Of a stretch of 64,000 bases of DNA, positions 43,126 to 52,557 are shown piece by piece (position 1 is the stretch's first letter; each line of letters begins with the position of its first letter). Made by a program: the position numbers and the translations under genes. This DNA comes from Bacteroidota bacterium (GTDB lineage Bacteria > Bacteroidota > Bacteroidia > Bacteroidales > UBA10428). Location: NCBI GenBank assembly GCA_023442525.1, contig JAEZZA010000006.1, positions 1 to 64,000 of the forward strand. The letters run 5' to 3'. The notes under the pieces were generated by a model. That model did not search any database and was not told where the DNA came from. It saw nothing but the letters and a program-made list of their open reading frames with translations.

Positions 43126-43809
43126 TTAGTCAACAGGTTCTTCGGATAGTACATAACCGAAACCTACCTTAGTCTGAATAAGTTTTGGGTCAAAATCCTT
43201 ATCGACTTTTTTCCTGAGAGAATTTATATGTACATCAATGACATTTGTACCTGAATTGAACGAAACACCCCAGATCTTTTCGGCTATATCAATCCTGTCG
43301 AATACCTTTCCCTTATTGTTTACAAGCAATTCGAGAATCCTGTATTCCGTGGGAGTGAGTTTAATCGGCTTTTCTCCCCTTCTGACTTTGAGTGCCTGGG
43401 TATCAATTTCCAGATCGGCCACTTTCAGCAAGGGCGACACAAACACTTCGCGGTTGCGTTTACTGATTGCCTTTATCCTAGCCAGCAGTTCTCTGAAACT
43501 GAATGGTTTTAACAGGTAATCATCTGCTCCGCAATCGAACCCGGTGAGTTTATCCTCTTCCGAATCGAGCGATGTGAGCATTATAATAGGAGTATTGTTA
43601 TTATTCTGCCTGATGTTTTTACACAATTGAAAGCCGGATATTCCCGGAATAACCACATCCAATATGATAACCTCATAAGATTTCGACATGGCAAGCTTTT
43701 CACCCATGAGGCCGTCATAGGCGGTATCAACAATATATTTATTGCTTTCCAGTCCTATTTTGACAAAAGATGATATTTTGGGATCATCTTCAACCAGGAG
43801 TATTCTCAT
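43126..43809 (-). CDS. OmpR-family response regulator
   Basis: A 227-aa regulator: receiver domain (acidic pair EDDPKISSF at 7-8 region, acceptor Asp in VIILDVVIPG, Lys in LLKPFSFRELLARI) and an OmpR-type winged helix (EYRILELLVNNKGKVFDRIDI and NVIDVHINSLRKKVD). It is 31 bp upstream of the large sensor kinase on the same strand and likely forms its partner transcription factor. Upstream is a 213-bp divergent spacer shared with the ECF sigma gene. Confidence 0.95.
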   Translation of the reverse strand: MRILLVEDDPKISSFVKIGLESNKYIVDTAYDGLMGEKLAMSKSYEVIILDVVIPGISGFQLCKNIRQNNNNTPIIMLTSLDSEEDKLTGFDCGADDYLLKPFSFRELLARIKAISKRNREVFVSPLLKVADLEIDTQALKVRRGEKPIKLTPTEYRILELLVNNKGKVFDRIDIAEKIWGVSFNSGTNVIDVHINSLRKKVDKDFDPKLIQTKVGFGYVLSEEPVD

Positions 43810-44022
43810 GATTCTAAGTGAAAACTTAATTTATTCTGCAAGATAATCTAAAATCCGTTACATTACTAATTCACCGGTAGTTATTCGGTAAGGTAACGAT
43901 TTTCAGCGTTCTGCATTTTTCTTAATCTGTTCTTAATTCAACCTTAACCTTGTTTTAAGCAGGTACGGGATCATAATCTGTAATTTTACGCCATACTCAA
44001 AGTTTCACAAAAATACCTTACC

Positions 44023-44529
44023 ATGACACCACAGGAATTTAACAACAATCTCGTAAAGCTTAAAGAGCACATGCAAAGGTTTGCCTATTCACTTACATCT
44101 GACAAAGAACAGGCAAAAGATCTTATCCAGGAAACCTATCTGAAGGCACTAATTTACAGGGATAAATTTGTGGATTACAGCAATCTGAAGGCATGGGTGT
44201 TTACCATAATGAAGAATATATTCATAAACAATTACAGAAAATCGGTCAGGGTCAACACGGTAGTTGACAGTTCAAAGGATCTTCTTCTGTTGAATAATAG
44301 CAGGGACTCGAAATTTGTAATGCCTGATTCAGAATTCGCGTATAAAGAAATAAACCGGTTCATAGATGCACTGGAAAAAGAATTTAAGATTCCTTTCACC
44401 ATGCACAACGAAGGCTATAAATATCAGGAGATTGCGGATAATCTTAATTTAAAAATAGGCACGGTTAAAAGCAGGATTTTCTTTACACGAAAAAAACTTA
44501 CCGAAGCGCTGGTAGATTATCAATCCTAA
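44023..44529 (+). CDS. ECF RNA polymerase sigma factor
   Basis: A 168-aa group 4 sigma factor. Region 2 has FAYSLTSDKEQAKDLIQETYLKAL, region 4 has YKYQEIADNLNLKIGTVKSRIFFTRKKL. No anti-sigma gene is next to it, so regulation may act through the kinases nearby. Divergent from the OmpR regulator; a TAATTTTA box near 43982 is a possible promoter element. Confidence 0.92.
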   Translation: MTPQEFNNNLVKLKEHMQRFAYSLTSDKEQAKDLIQETYLKALIYRDKFVDYSNLKAWVFTIMKNIFINNYRKSVRVNTVVDSSKDLLLLNNSRDSKFVMPDSEFAYKEINRFIDALEKEFKIPFTMHNEGYKYQEIADNLNLKIGTVKSRIFFTRKKLTEALVDYQS

Positions 44530-44595
44530 TCGGGTTTTAATTGTTATAGTTTTTGTTATTGAATCGTTATTGTTTATGGTTATTATGCCCGAAGT

Positions 44596-45231
44596 ATGAT
44601 TAATCTTGAGTTACCATATAATGCAGAGGTGTTAAGTCCCTACTTTTCAACAGATGGATTTAATGAACATTATCAGGTATATCTGACCTATCAGACCAAC
44701 CTGAATCATCTTACAAGCGATACTATTTTTGAACGTACCGACTTAAACACACTTCTCAGGATCACAAGGGGTTCGTTACAATTCAATGCAATACAGGTTT
44801 GGAATCATATATTCTACTTTTCCGCCCTGACTCCCCGAGGTAGTTGCCTTGGACCGGGTTCACTCCGGCAGGCTATAAACGGTTGCTTTGGCTCTTTTCA
44901 ATCATTCAGGGAATTATTCCTGAAGTATGGAAATAGAGGCGAAGCATCGGGCTGGATATGGCTTGTTGTAAACGCCGATGGCGCTCTTGAAATAACGCGC
45001 GATCATGGTTCAAAACATCCCCTGCTTAGAAAAACCTGGCCCGTATTTGCCTGCGATCTGTGGTCACATGCCTTTGAAAGGGATTTCGGTTCGGATCGTG
45101 AGAAATATATCGATACTGTACTGACACTGGCTGACTGGAAGTTGGTGGAAACACGTTTTTCAGTTATTATGAATTACCTGGATGGAAAGATATTGCAAAA
45201 TATTCCCGATGAAGGTGCCTTGATCCTTTAG
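44596..45231 (+). CDS. Divergent Fe/Mn superoxide dismutase-like protein
   Basis: A 211-aa protein with a fold of the Fe/Mn-SOD family. All four metal ligands can be placed: His in NEHYQVYL (position of His26), His in QVWNHIFYFSALTP (His73), Asp and His in CDLWSHAF (Asp156, His160). Second-shell residues deviate: the HH of the N-terminal motif is missing, the dimer Glu in WEHAYY is Ser, and spacing differs by one residue. It could dismutate superoxide poorly, or have a different role. It is 66 bp after the ECF sigma gene and 33 bp before a histidine kinase. Confidence 0.7.
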   Translation: MINLELPYNAEVLSPYFSTDGFNEHYQVYLTYQTNLNHLTSDTIFERTDLNTLLRITRGSLQFNAIQVWNHIFYFSALTPRGSCLGPGSLRQAINGCFGSFQSFRELFLKYGNRGEASGWIWLVVNADGALEITRDHGSKHPLLRKTWPVFACDLWSHAFERDFGSDREKYIDTVLTLADWKLVETRFSVIMNYLDGKILQNIPDEGALIL

Positions 45232-45264
45232 AACATGTATTGAGACTAACTGTAAACCAGAACT

Positions 45265-46635
45265 ATGCGTTTCTTTTATAAAGAAAAGAAAATCAGGAAC
45301 GGATATATTACCGCGTTTGCACTACTTACTTTTTCCTATCTTATCGTTTTCTACATAATCCTTCAGATGGAGCGGAGGGCCAAGCTGGTTAGCCATACCA
45401 GCCAGGTCATTAATACGGTTGATATCCTCTTATCATGTATTAAAGATGCCGAGATTTCATTCAGAAACTATGTAATTTTAAAGGATTCATCAGCGCTGAC
45501 AAGCTATGAATTCCAGAAAGTTTGTATTCATTCATCATTAGCCTCTATTGCCAGGCTTGTGGGGGATGATACAAACCAGAAACTGAGGGCAGACACTCTC
45601 TATAACCTGGTACACTCCAAACAGATTACCCTGGCTGCAATTCTAAACAACTTTAATGTCAATCAGAACAACGACCTTATTATCTCACGACTTATAAGGG
45701 GCACTGAACTCATGGAAAAGATAAAGAATACCGGATTCCGCCTGCAGTCTTTTGAAAGCGGGAAACTGTCGAGTACCAATGAGTTTGAAACTACTTCGAA
45801 AACCCTCAAAATAGTTCATTTCACCACTTTTATCATTGCGCTGCTACTGGTGATATACTCTATGTTGGTTTTTAACAATGTAAGCCGGGCCAAACTTCAT
45901 TACCGAGAACAACTTGAGGAAGGGATTGAGCAATTAAAGGCGGCCAACAACGATCTGATCAATCTGAGGAGTATTGAAAAGTTTGCGGCCAGTGGACGTA
46001 TTGCAAGAACTATTGCGCATGAAGTCAGAAATCCGCTTACCAGTATCTCACTTGCTACAGAACAACTCTCGGAATTCGTAACTGCAGAAGATGAGAAAAC
46101 CCTGTTGAATATTATCGACAGAAATGCAAAAAGGATTAACGGCCTGGTAACCGAATTGCTCGACTCAACCAAATTCTCACAATTAAACCTCAGTGTCAAT
46201 TCACTGAATTCAATAGTGGATGAATCCATTGAGCTGGCACGCGATCGTGTGGAACTACATTCGATACGGCTGATTCGGAATCTGTCACCCAATCCCTGCA
46301 TGGTTGAGGTCGACGCTGAGAAAATCAGGACTGCCATACTGAATATAATTATAAACGCCATTGAGGCAATGGAACCGGGAAGCGGCCTGCTTGAAATTAC
46401 TACCATCCGGAAGAATGATAAATGCCTGGTTATGATCCGGGATAATGGTATTGGGATGAATGAAAGTTCTCTTTCGCGAATTTTTGAACCCTATTTTACA
46501 CAAAAAGAAGAAGGAAATGGTCTGGGTCTGACGCTTTCACAGAATATCATACTGAACCACAAGGGAAATATTTCAGTTGAGAGTTCTCCCGGTAAAGGAA
46601 GCACATTTACAATTACCCTAAAAGAATCTGCCTGA
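45265..46635 (+). CDS. Membrane sensor histidine kinase (CHASE3-like)
   Basis: A 456-aa kinase. Two transmembrane helices (about 15-33 and 188-208) flank a helical periplasmic domain of about 150 residues similar to CHASE3; the cytoplasmic HisKA has His in RTIAHEVRNPLTSISLATEQL (near 252), then HATPase_c with IINAIEAMEPG, IRDNGIGM and NGLGLTLSQNI. The NtrB-like linkage fits the NtrC-type activator two genes downstream. Confidence 0.9.
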   Translation: MRFFYKEKKIRNGYITAFALLTFSYLIVFYIILQMERRAKLVSHTSQVINTVDILLSCIKDAEISFRNYVILKDSSALTSYEFQKVCIHSSLASIARLVGDDTNQKLRADTLYNLVHSKQITLAAILNNFNVNQNNDLIISRLIRGTELMEKIKNTGFRLQSFESGKLSSTNEFETTSKTLKIVHFTTFIIALLLVIYSMLVFNNVSRAKLHYREQLEEGIEQLKAANNDLINLRSIEKFAASGRIARTIAHEVRNPLTSISLATEQLSEFVTAEDEKTLLNIIDRNAKRINGLVTELLDSTKFSQLNLSVNSLNSIVDESIELARDRVELHSIRLIRNLSPNPCMVEVDAEKIRTAILNIIINAIEAMEPGSGLLEITTIRKNDKCLVMIRDNGIGMNESSLSRIFEPYFTQKEEGNGLGLTLSQNIILNHKGNISVESSPGKGSTFTITLKESA

Positions 46636-46660
46636 TTCTAAAAATGGACTAAAAATTGCA

Positions 46661-47032
46661 GTGGTTCACAAAAATTCAATTTTGATCTCAAAGGCTCTCA
46701 TAATTGACGACGAGATAGAAATAGGTTTCTTACTCTCAAGAATATTGCGAAGTAAAGGTATAGAAGTAGCTTTTGTAAACAAACTGAGCGACGCCCGAAC
46801 CATACTTACCTCTTATAAACCATCGCTGATATTCCTGGATAATCATTTACCTGATGGTTTGGGAATTGAATTTTCCACTTACATAAAATCATTGTGTCCC
46901 GGTTCTAAAATATTCATAATAACTGCTAAAGAAACCGACCTGGAAGAAGCGTACAGGAACGGGGCCTCAGAAGTTATTTTCAAACCTTTTACGAGTGAAG
47001 ATATTTTTTCTGTTATGGCAAAACATCCCTGA
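46661..47032 (+). CDS. Single-domain response regulator
   Basis: A 123-aa receiver. Acidic pair in ALIIDDEIEIG, acceptor Asp in LIFLDNHLPDG, Lys in VIFKPF. No output domain. The start is not ATG: GTG 46661 or TTG 46682 (giving MISKALIIDDE) are both possible. It lies between the kinase and the NtrC-type gene in one operon, and could be an intermediate or a phosphate sink. Confidence 0.85.
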   Translation: MVHKNSILISKALIIDDEIEIGFLLSRILRSKGIEVAFVNKLSDARTILTSYKPSLIFLDNHLPDGLGIEFSTYIKSLCPGSKIFIITAKETDLEEAYRNGASEVIFKPFTSEDIFSVMAKHP

Positions 47033-47098
47033 AACTCTGATTTTTCCGAACAATAACAGACAAAATATGTTTTTCCTGTATTGAACCTAGTCCGCCCC

Positions 47099-48511
47099 AT
47101 GAACAAAAGAGTATTGATTATTGATGATGACCGGGATATATGCCTGTTATTAAGCAGGTTTCTATCAAAAAACGGATACGAAACCGAAACCGCTTTTACA
47201 GCTTACAATGGCCTTGCCCGGTTCAGGGAGAAAAATTTCGATGTTGTTATTTGCGATTACAGATTAGGCGACAAAAGCGGTAAGGAAGTTCTGCTTGAAA
47301 TCAAAAGCATCAGGCAGGAAACCATAGTAATTATCATAACCGGATATTCACATATAAAAACGGCGGTTGAAATTATTAAAGCAGGTGCCTTTGACTACAT
47401 AACCAAACCATTGATAACCGATGAAGTGCTGAATGTATTGACAAATGCACTTAAGAGCCAACAGATCACTGACAATCCGAAGCCACAACCTGAAAAACCC
47501 TCAACTGGTAAAAACAGGATTACTTCGATCAATAATAACAATTATCTGATAGGCAATTCAAAAGTAATAAGAGAAGTCTATCATCAGATAGATATTGTTG
47601 CGCCGACAGATTACAGTGTAATTCTATATGGAGAAACAGGTACAGGCAAAGAAGTTATTGCCCGGACCATACATGAAAAAAGCAAACGAAGAAAGAGTCC
47701 CTTTATAGCTATCGATTGCGGAACCATATCAAATGAACTGGCCGGGAGTGCGCTTTTCGGACATGTAAAGGGTGCCTTTACAGGTGCATTATTTGATAAG
47801 GACGGTTATTTTGAACTGGCAAATTCGGGTACCATTTTTCTAGATGAAGTAACCAATCTTTCCTACGAAACCCAGGCCGCATTGCTCAGGGTAATTCAGG
47901 AAAGAAAGTTCGAAAAAGTTGGAGGAACCAAATCATTCGACCTGGATATCCGGATTATAGTGGCTTCTAATGAGAGTTTGCAGGAAGCCTATCAGAAAGG
48001 AAAATTCAGGGAAGACCTGTATCACAGGTTCAATGAATTTTCAATTAATATCCCGGCTCTGAGGAACCGGAAGGAAGACATTCCCCTTTTTGCCGCGTTT
48101 TTTCTCAACGAGAGCAATAAGGAATTGGGAAAGGACGTCGCAGGCTTTGAACCCGAGGTGATAGAAAAGCTTGTACAATATTCATGGCCGGGAAATTTGC
48201 GTGAATGTCGCAACATGATTCGAAGAGCTGTATTACTCACCAGCGGATCTTATGTTTCTTTACAGGCTTTACCGGTGGAAATATCCAATCCGGCATATAA
48301 TTCTACGGAAAATCAGTCTCTGACATCCGTGAATGCACCCCAACCATCCCGGAAAGATTTAAAAGATGTTTCCGTTAAGGCTGAATTCGAAACTATTATG
48401 AATGTCTTAAAGGAGGTCAACTTCAACAAAAGTAAAGCTGCCGAAATCCTGAACATCGACAGAAAAACGCTCTATAATAAAATAAAAAACTACGAACGTT
48501 CGGTTAACTAA
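47099..48511 (+). CDS. Sigma-54-dependent response regulator (NtrC family)
   Basis: A 470-aa activator. The receiver has acceptor Asp in VVICDYRLGDKSG; the AAA+ domain has Walker A GETGTGKE, the sigma-54 contact loop GAFTGA and Walker B GTIFLDEV; the C-terminal Fis-type helix-turn-helix is NKSKAAEILNIDRKTLYNKI. ATG at 47099 (MNKRVLIIDDD) is preferred to one six codons upstream. It would activate sigma-54 promoters when phosphorylated by the upstream kinase. Target genes are not evident in this window. Confidence 0.94.
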   Translation: MNKRVLIIDDDRDICLLLSRFLSKNGYETETAFTAYNGLARFREKNFDVVICDYRLGDKSGKEVLLEIKSIRQETIVIIITGYSHIKTAVEIIKAGAFDYITKPLITDEVLNVLTNALKSQQITDNPKPQPEKPSTGKNRITSINNNNYLIGNSKVIREVYHQIDIVAPTDYSVILYGETGTGKEVIARTIHEKSKRRKSPFIAIDCGTISNELAGSALFGHVKGAFTGALFDKDGYFELANSGTIFLDEVTNLSYETQAALLRVIQERKFEKVGGTKSFDLDIRIIVASNESLQEAYQKGKFREDLYHRFNEFSINIPALRNRKEDIPLFAAFFLNESNKELGKDVAGFEPEVIEKLVQYSWPGNLRECRNMIRRAVLLTSGSYVSLQALPVEISNPAYNSTENQSLTSVNAPQPSRKDLKDVSVKAEFETIMNVLKEVNFNKSKAAEILNIDRKTLYNKIKNYERSVN

Positions 48512-48745
48512 GCCAAGCCGGAAGTAATTCACAATCTTCTGCCAGATAAGGTAAAATCCTCAGCTGTTAAATAAAACTGCGCGATTTTCTCTGATTAATC
48601 CGAATGGGTAAAATACACCACAAAACCCTTGCAGGTGTGGTATAATATACACATGAAAGCATGATACCGGTATACATCTTTATATTTAAGATGTAAAGCC
48701 AGACCAAAAATTATTGTGGCACGGTTTAGGTTGGAATATGCCTGT

Positions 48746-49906
48746 ATGGAAAAGATATACACAACACATACAGGAAAACGCAAAAGAATCTGGCTTTATA
48801 TAACCGGCATTATATTAATACTGATCATCGTGATCAGATTCGCAGCTCCGGGTATAATATTACGATATACAAATAATGTAATGCAGAACCTTGATGAATA
48901 TACAGGACGTGTTGAGGATATCGACCTCAGGCTTGTACGTGGCACTGTTGTTATCCGTGATCTGATGTTTGATAAACTTGACGAGGATGGTAAAGACGAT
49001 ACCATTCCGTTGGTATCAATAGCCAGAATTGATGCTACAATCAACTGGCATTCGTTACTCAAAGGGAAAGTTGCAGGTAAGATGCTTGTTTACCGCCCTG
49101 TAATTAAATACACCAACGAAGTAATGCAGGATAGGGAGATTAAAGAAGACACATCCGATTTTCGGGAGGTAATCCGTAAGCTTGTTCCTATTTCCATCAG
49201 TAGCTTTGAAGTTCAGGAGGGGCAGGTTCATTTTGTTGATCCGAATGTTAAGCCTGAGATTGATATTTTCATGACCAATCTTAACATAACTGCCACCAAT
49301 CTGACGAATGTTGATAAGAATGATGAAGTTCTGCCTGCACATGTAACTGCATCTGCCGGGGTGTACAATGGAAATTACAGTCTCGATGTAAGACTGGATC
49401 CGTTGAACAAGCAGCCGACATTCGATATGAAGACTGAGCTTAAAGACATGGATCTGACACCCCTCAATCCGTTCTTCAAACAGTATGGAAACTTTGAAAT
49501 CCGGAAAGGAGGATTCAGCATGGTTGCTGAATTTGCCGGAAAGGAAGGAAAATTCGGTGGGTATGTAAAGCCCTTTGTTAAGGATTTCGAAATAGAAGAT
49601 AATCATGAGGGTGAAGAGTTAAGCCAGGTAATCTGGGAATCAATTGTAGGTACCTCAATGAAAATTCTCGAAAATCCAAAGACTGACAATGTAGCTACAA
49701 AAATTCCGGTTACCGGTGAATTCGTCGATCCCAATGTCGACACATGGAACGCCATACATTATGTCTTAAGGAATGCATTTGTGCAGGCCATCCGGCCAAC
49801 CATTGAAAATTCAATAAGCGTGAATAAACTGAACCCCGGACATAAAGAAACTTTCCTGGAGAAGATTTTCGGAGGAGATGATGATAAGAAGAAGAAGAAA
49901 AAGTGA
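48746..49906 (+). CDS. DUF748/AsmA-like envelope protein
   Basis: A 386-aa protein (from ATG 48746, which removes a ten-residue extension). An N-terminal membrane anchor (RIWLYITGIILILIIVIRFAA) leads into a long periplasmic DUF748/AsmA-like domain with IRDLMFDK, IDATINWHSLLKGKV, FVDPNVKPEID and IPVTGEFVDPNVD. The C-terminus is a run of lysines. Such proteins are thought to help move lipids or assemble the outer membrane. It is followed by a tandem repeat leading to glf. Confidence 0.8.
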   Translation: MEKIYTTHTGKRKRIWLYITGIILILIIVIRFAAPGIILRYTNNVMQNLDEYTGRVEDIDLRLVRGTVVIRDLMFDKLDEDGKDDTIPLVSIARIDATINWHSLLKGKVAGKMLVYRPVIKYTNEVMQDREIKEDTSDFREVIRKLVPISISSFEVQEGQVHFVDPNVKPEIDIFMTNLNITATNLTNVDKNDEVLPAHVTASAGVYNGNYSLDVRLDPLNKQPTFDMKTELKDMDLTPLNPFFKQYGNFEIRKGGFSMVAEFAGKEGKFGGYVKPFVKDFEIEDNHEGEELSQVIWESIVGTSMKILENPKTDNVATKIPVTGEFVDPNVDTWNAIHYVLRNAFVQAIRPTIENSISVNKLNPGHKETFLEKIFGGDDDKKKKKK

Positions 49907-49920
49907 TTTGATAATTTGAA

Positions 49921-49980
49921 AATCAAACAATATCAAACAATATCAAACAATATCAAACAATATCGAACAATATCAAATAT
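49921..49980 (+). repeat. 10-bp tandem repeat directly upstream of glf
   Basis: Six near-identical 10-mers (consensus TATCAAACAA): 49921-49930 (one change), three perfect copies to 49960, one with a G, and TATCAAATAT, which ends in the glf start codon. Between the upstream stop and the ATG. Confidence 0.9.
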
Positions 49981-51148
49981 GGATCTGAAAAACGTTAAGT
50001 ATGTAATTATTGGCAGCGGTTTTTTTGGTGCTGTGTTAGCTGAGAGAATTGCAAACAGGTTAAATGAAAAAGTTGTAGTAATAGAAAAACGAAATCATAT
50101 CGGAGGCAATTGCTATTCACTCAATGAGCCTGAAACCGGTATTCATTACCATCTTTACGGTACGCATATTTTTCATACTTCGAATGAAAGAGTCTGGAAG
50201 TACATAAACCGCTTTACCGAATTTAACAACTATTACCATCAGGTGCTGACCACATATAAAGGCAAGGCTTACCAAATGCCTGTCAACCTGGAAACCATAA
50301 ATAGTTTTTATGGAATTAATCTAAAACCATTTGAGGTAGATGATTTTTTACAGAAAGAAATAGAAAAGGAAAAAATCAGTGAACCGGCAAACTTCGAGGA
50401 GAAAGCCATAAGCATGATGGGACGTCCGTTATATGAGGCTTTTATTAAAGGCTATACCATTAAACAGTGGCAGAAGGATCCTCGCGATATGCCGGTCAGT
50501 ATACTTAAAAGGCTTCCCTTCAGGAAAAATTACAATGAGAGCTATTATTTCAGCAGATGGCAGGGAATTCCAACGGAAGGATACGGTAGGATATTTGAAA
50601 AACTCCTGGAGTCAAAAAATATTGAAGTAAAACTCAATGTCGATTATTTTAAAATTAAAGATCTCATTTCACCTGAATCCAGATTAATATACAGCGGACC
50701 TATTGACCAGTTCTTTAATTATAAATTCGGAAAACTCGAATACCGGACTTTGAAGTTTGAGAAGGAAATAAAGCCTTACGAAGATTTTCAGGGAACTTCA
50801 GTTATGAATTATGCTGACCCCGAGATACCATATACACGTATACACGAACCCAGACATCTGCATCCCGAACGAACGGATTATCCATCAAATAAAACACTAA
50901 TCATTAAAGAATTTTCCAGGCTGGATGACGGGAGTAATCCCTTTTATCCGATAAATGACGAGCGCAATCAGAATCTGATCCTCAAATACAGGAATGAAGC
51001 GGCCGGGCTGAAAAATACAATTATCAGCGGGCGACTGGGAGAATATAAATATTTTGATATGCACGACACGATCAACTACGCGCTCAATGTTTTTGACCAA
51101 CTGGAAGCTGAGGCCAAAATGCTGATTATTCAGCCCGGTGCGGCGTAA
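49979..51148 (+). CDS. glf: UDP-galactopyranose mutase
   Basis: A 389-aa flavoenzyme that converts UDP-galactopyranose to UDP-galactofuranose. The FAD motif IIGSGFFGAVLAERIA, IGGNCY, the HLYGTHIFHT stretch and the C-terminal YTRIHEPRHLHPER are all present. ATG 49979 (MDLKNVKYVIIGSG) is chosen over an ATG 21 codons upstream whose coding would run through the 10-bp repeat. First gene of the plus-strand cluster with the glycosyltransferase, RmlD-like and GH1-like genes. Confidence 0.96.
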   Translation: MDLKNVKYVIIGSGFFGAVLAERIANRLNEKVVVIEKRNHIGGNCYSLNEPETGIHYHLYGTHIFHTSNERVWKYINRFTEFNNYYHQVLTTYKGKAYQMPVNLETINSFYGINLKPFEVDDFLQKEIEKEKISEPANFEEKAISMMGRPLYEAFIKGYTIKQWQKDPRDMPVSILKRLPFRKNYNESYYFSRWQGIPTEGYGRIFEKLLESKNIEVKLNVDYFKIKDLISPESRLIYSGPIDQFFNYKFGKLEYRTLKFEKEIKPYEDFQGTSVMNYADPEIPYTRIHEPRHLHPERTDYPSNKTLIIKEFSRLDDGSNPFYPINDERNQNLILKYRNEAAGLKNTIISGRLGEYKYFDMHDTINYALNVFDQLEAEAKMLIIQPGAA

Positions 51149-51185
51149 TTAAGTTATAAGTAAGGACAATTTAAAACATACGATT

Positions 51186-52466
51186 ATGAATCAGCTTAAC
51201 AATATTAATTCGAACGAAGGGAATAAAAGCAGAGAAATCGTGCTCAATCCCATGAATTCATTAAATAAAGTACAGGATCTCATATGTTTCTCACATTTAC
51301 GGTGGAACCTTGTTTTTCAAAGGCCTCAGCATTTACTGACACGATGGGCGAAAGAAATCAGGGTGTTTTATTTTGAAGAGCCCGTATTTGAGAATGATAT
51401 ATCAAGTTATCTGCAGATTGAAATTAATAAAGAACATCCGAATGTTTACATCCTGACGCCGCATTTCAGGCATGGATTAAAAGAGATTCAGATTAATGCG
51501 CTACTGCATGATTACGTGGATTCATTTATCCGGCTTCACCGTGTTACTGATTACATAATCTGGTATCTTACTCCCATGGCATTACCTTTTTCGCACCATC
51601 TGACGGCAAAAACAGTCGTTTACGATTGCATGGATGAACTTTCCGGTTTCAAAGGCGCACATCCTCTCATGCTTCAGCACGAAAACATGCTCATGAAATT
51701 TGCCGATACGGTATTTACAGGTGGCCAGAGCCTCTATGAACAAAAAAAAAGCAGGCATTTTAACATCCATCCATTTCCCAGCAGTATTGACAAGGAACAT
51801 TTCGAAAGCGGTCTTAAAAAAGCTGATCCCACTGATCAGGCCGGCATACCACATCCCAGGGTAGGTTTTTACGGCGTAATAGATGAAAGAATGGACATAC
51901 AGCTACTTGATGGTCTTGCAAGGGCTATGAAAGATTTTAATTTTATTATTATTGGTCCTGTTGTAAAGATTGATCCCGAAGATCTTCCGCAACATAACAA
52001 CATTCATTACCTCGGCGGGAAAAAATATGAAGAATTGCCCGCTTATCTGGCACACTGGGATGTAGCTTTTCTTCCTTTTGCAAAGAATGAAAGCACAAGG
52101 TTCATCAGTCCCACTAAAACACCCGAGTATTTGTGTGCAGGGAAACCTGTTGTTTCCACATCAATTCATGATGTGATCGATCCTTACGGAATATCAGGAT
52201 TGGTTCAGATTGCAGATACGGTAGAGGATAGCGCCCGTGCAATCAAATATGCCCTCGAACAAAGAAATGACCCGGAGTGGATCAGGAAAAGAAAGGAATT
52301 CCTGGGCAAGAACTCATGGGATCTCACCTATGCCCGGATGAAGAAAATTATCTTTGACAGCATTGAAAAGAAGGAAACGCTTAATGGCAAAGAACACCGA
52401 ATACCCAATCAGCCCCTGACAAATGGGGATGAAGTCAATACTGATGTGAAGATCAGGATCCGTTGA
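51186..52466 (+). CDS. GT-B glycosyltransferase
   Basis: A 426-aa glycosyltransferase of the TuaH/family 1-4 type: CFSHLRWNLVFQRPQHLLTRWAK near the N-terminus, VVYDCMDELSGF, a GT-B linker, GFYGVIDERMD, and the nucleotide-sugar motif around FISPTKTPEYLCAGKPVVSTS. It is probably cytoplasmic and acts on the same glycan as glf. 37 bp after glf. Confidence 0.82.
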   Translation: MNQLNNINSNEGNKSREIVLNPMNSLNKVQDLICFSHLRWNLVFQRPQHLLTRWAKEIRVFYFEEPVFENDISSYLQIEINKEHPNVYILTPHFRHGLKEIQINALLHDYVDSFIRLHRVTDYIIWYLTPMALPFSHHLTAKTVVYDCMDELSGFKGAHPLMLQHENMLMKFADTVFTGGQSLYEQKKSRHFNIHPFPSSIDKEHFESGLKKADPTDQAGIPHPRVGFYGVIDERMDIQLLDGLARAMKDFNFIIIGPVVKIDPEDLPQHNNIHYLGGKKYEELPAYLAHWDVAFLPFAKNESTRFISPTKTPEYLCAGKPVVSTSIHDVIDPYGISGLVQIADTVEDSARAIKYALEQRNDPEWIRKRKEFLGKNSWDLTYARMKKIIFDSIEKKETLNGKEHRIPNQPLTNGDEVNTDVKIRIR

Positions 52467-52557
52467 ACGAAACAGAAAATGTGAAACCGCAATTAAACAA
52501 CAATATCGTTGAGATCATGTACAGCCGGGTGAAGAAATTAAGTCCGGAATTCCTCCT

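Noticed and set aside
46661..47032. Pseudogene of an NtrC-type regulator
   Set aside because: The receiver is complete with Asp and Lys in place and the frame ends cleanly; it is a normal single-domain regulator.
48711..48735. GTGGCACGG near 48714 as a sigma-54 -24 box
   Set aside because: No TTGC at the -12 spacing; AGGT is present instead.
49921..49980. 10-bp array as a CRISPR or coding start of glf
   Set aside because: No spacers, and the coding through it gives a low-complexity N-terminus before the conserved IIGSGFFG.
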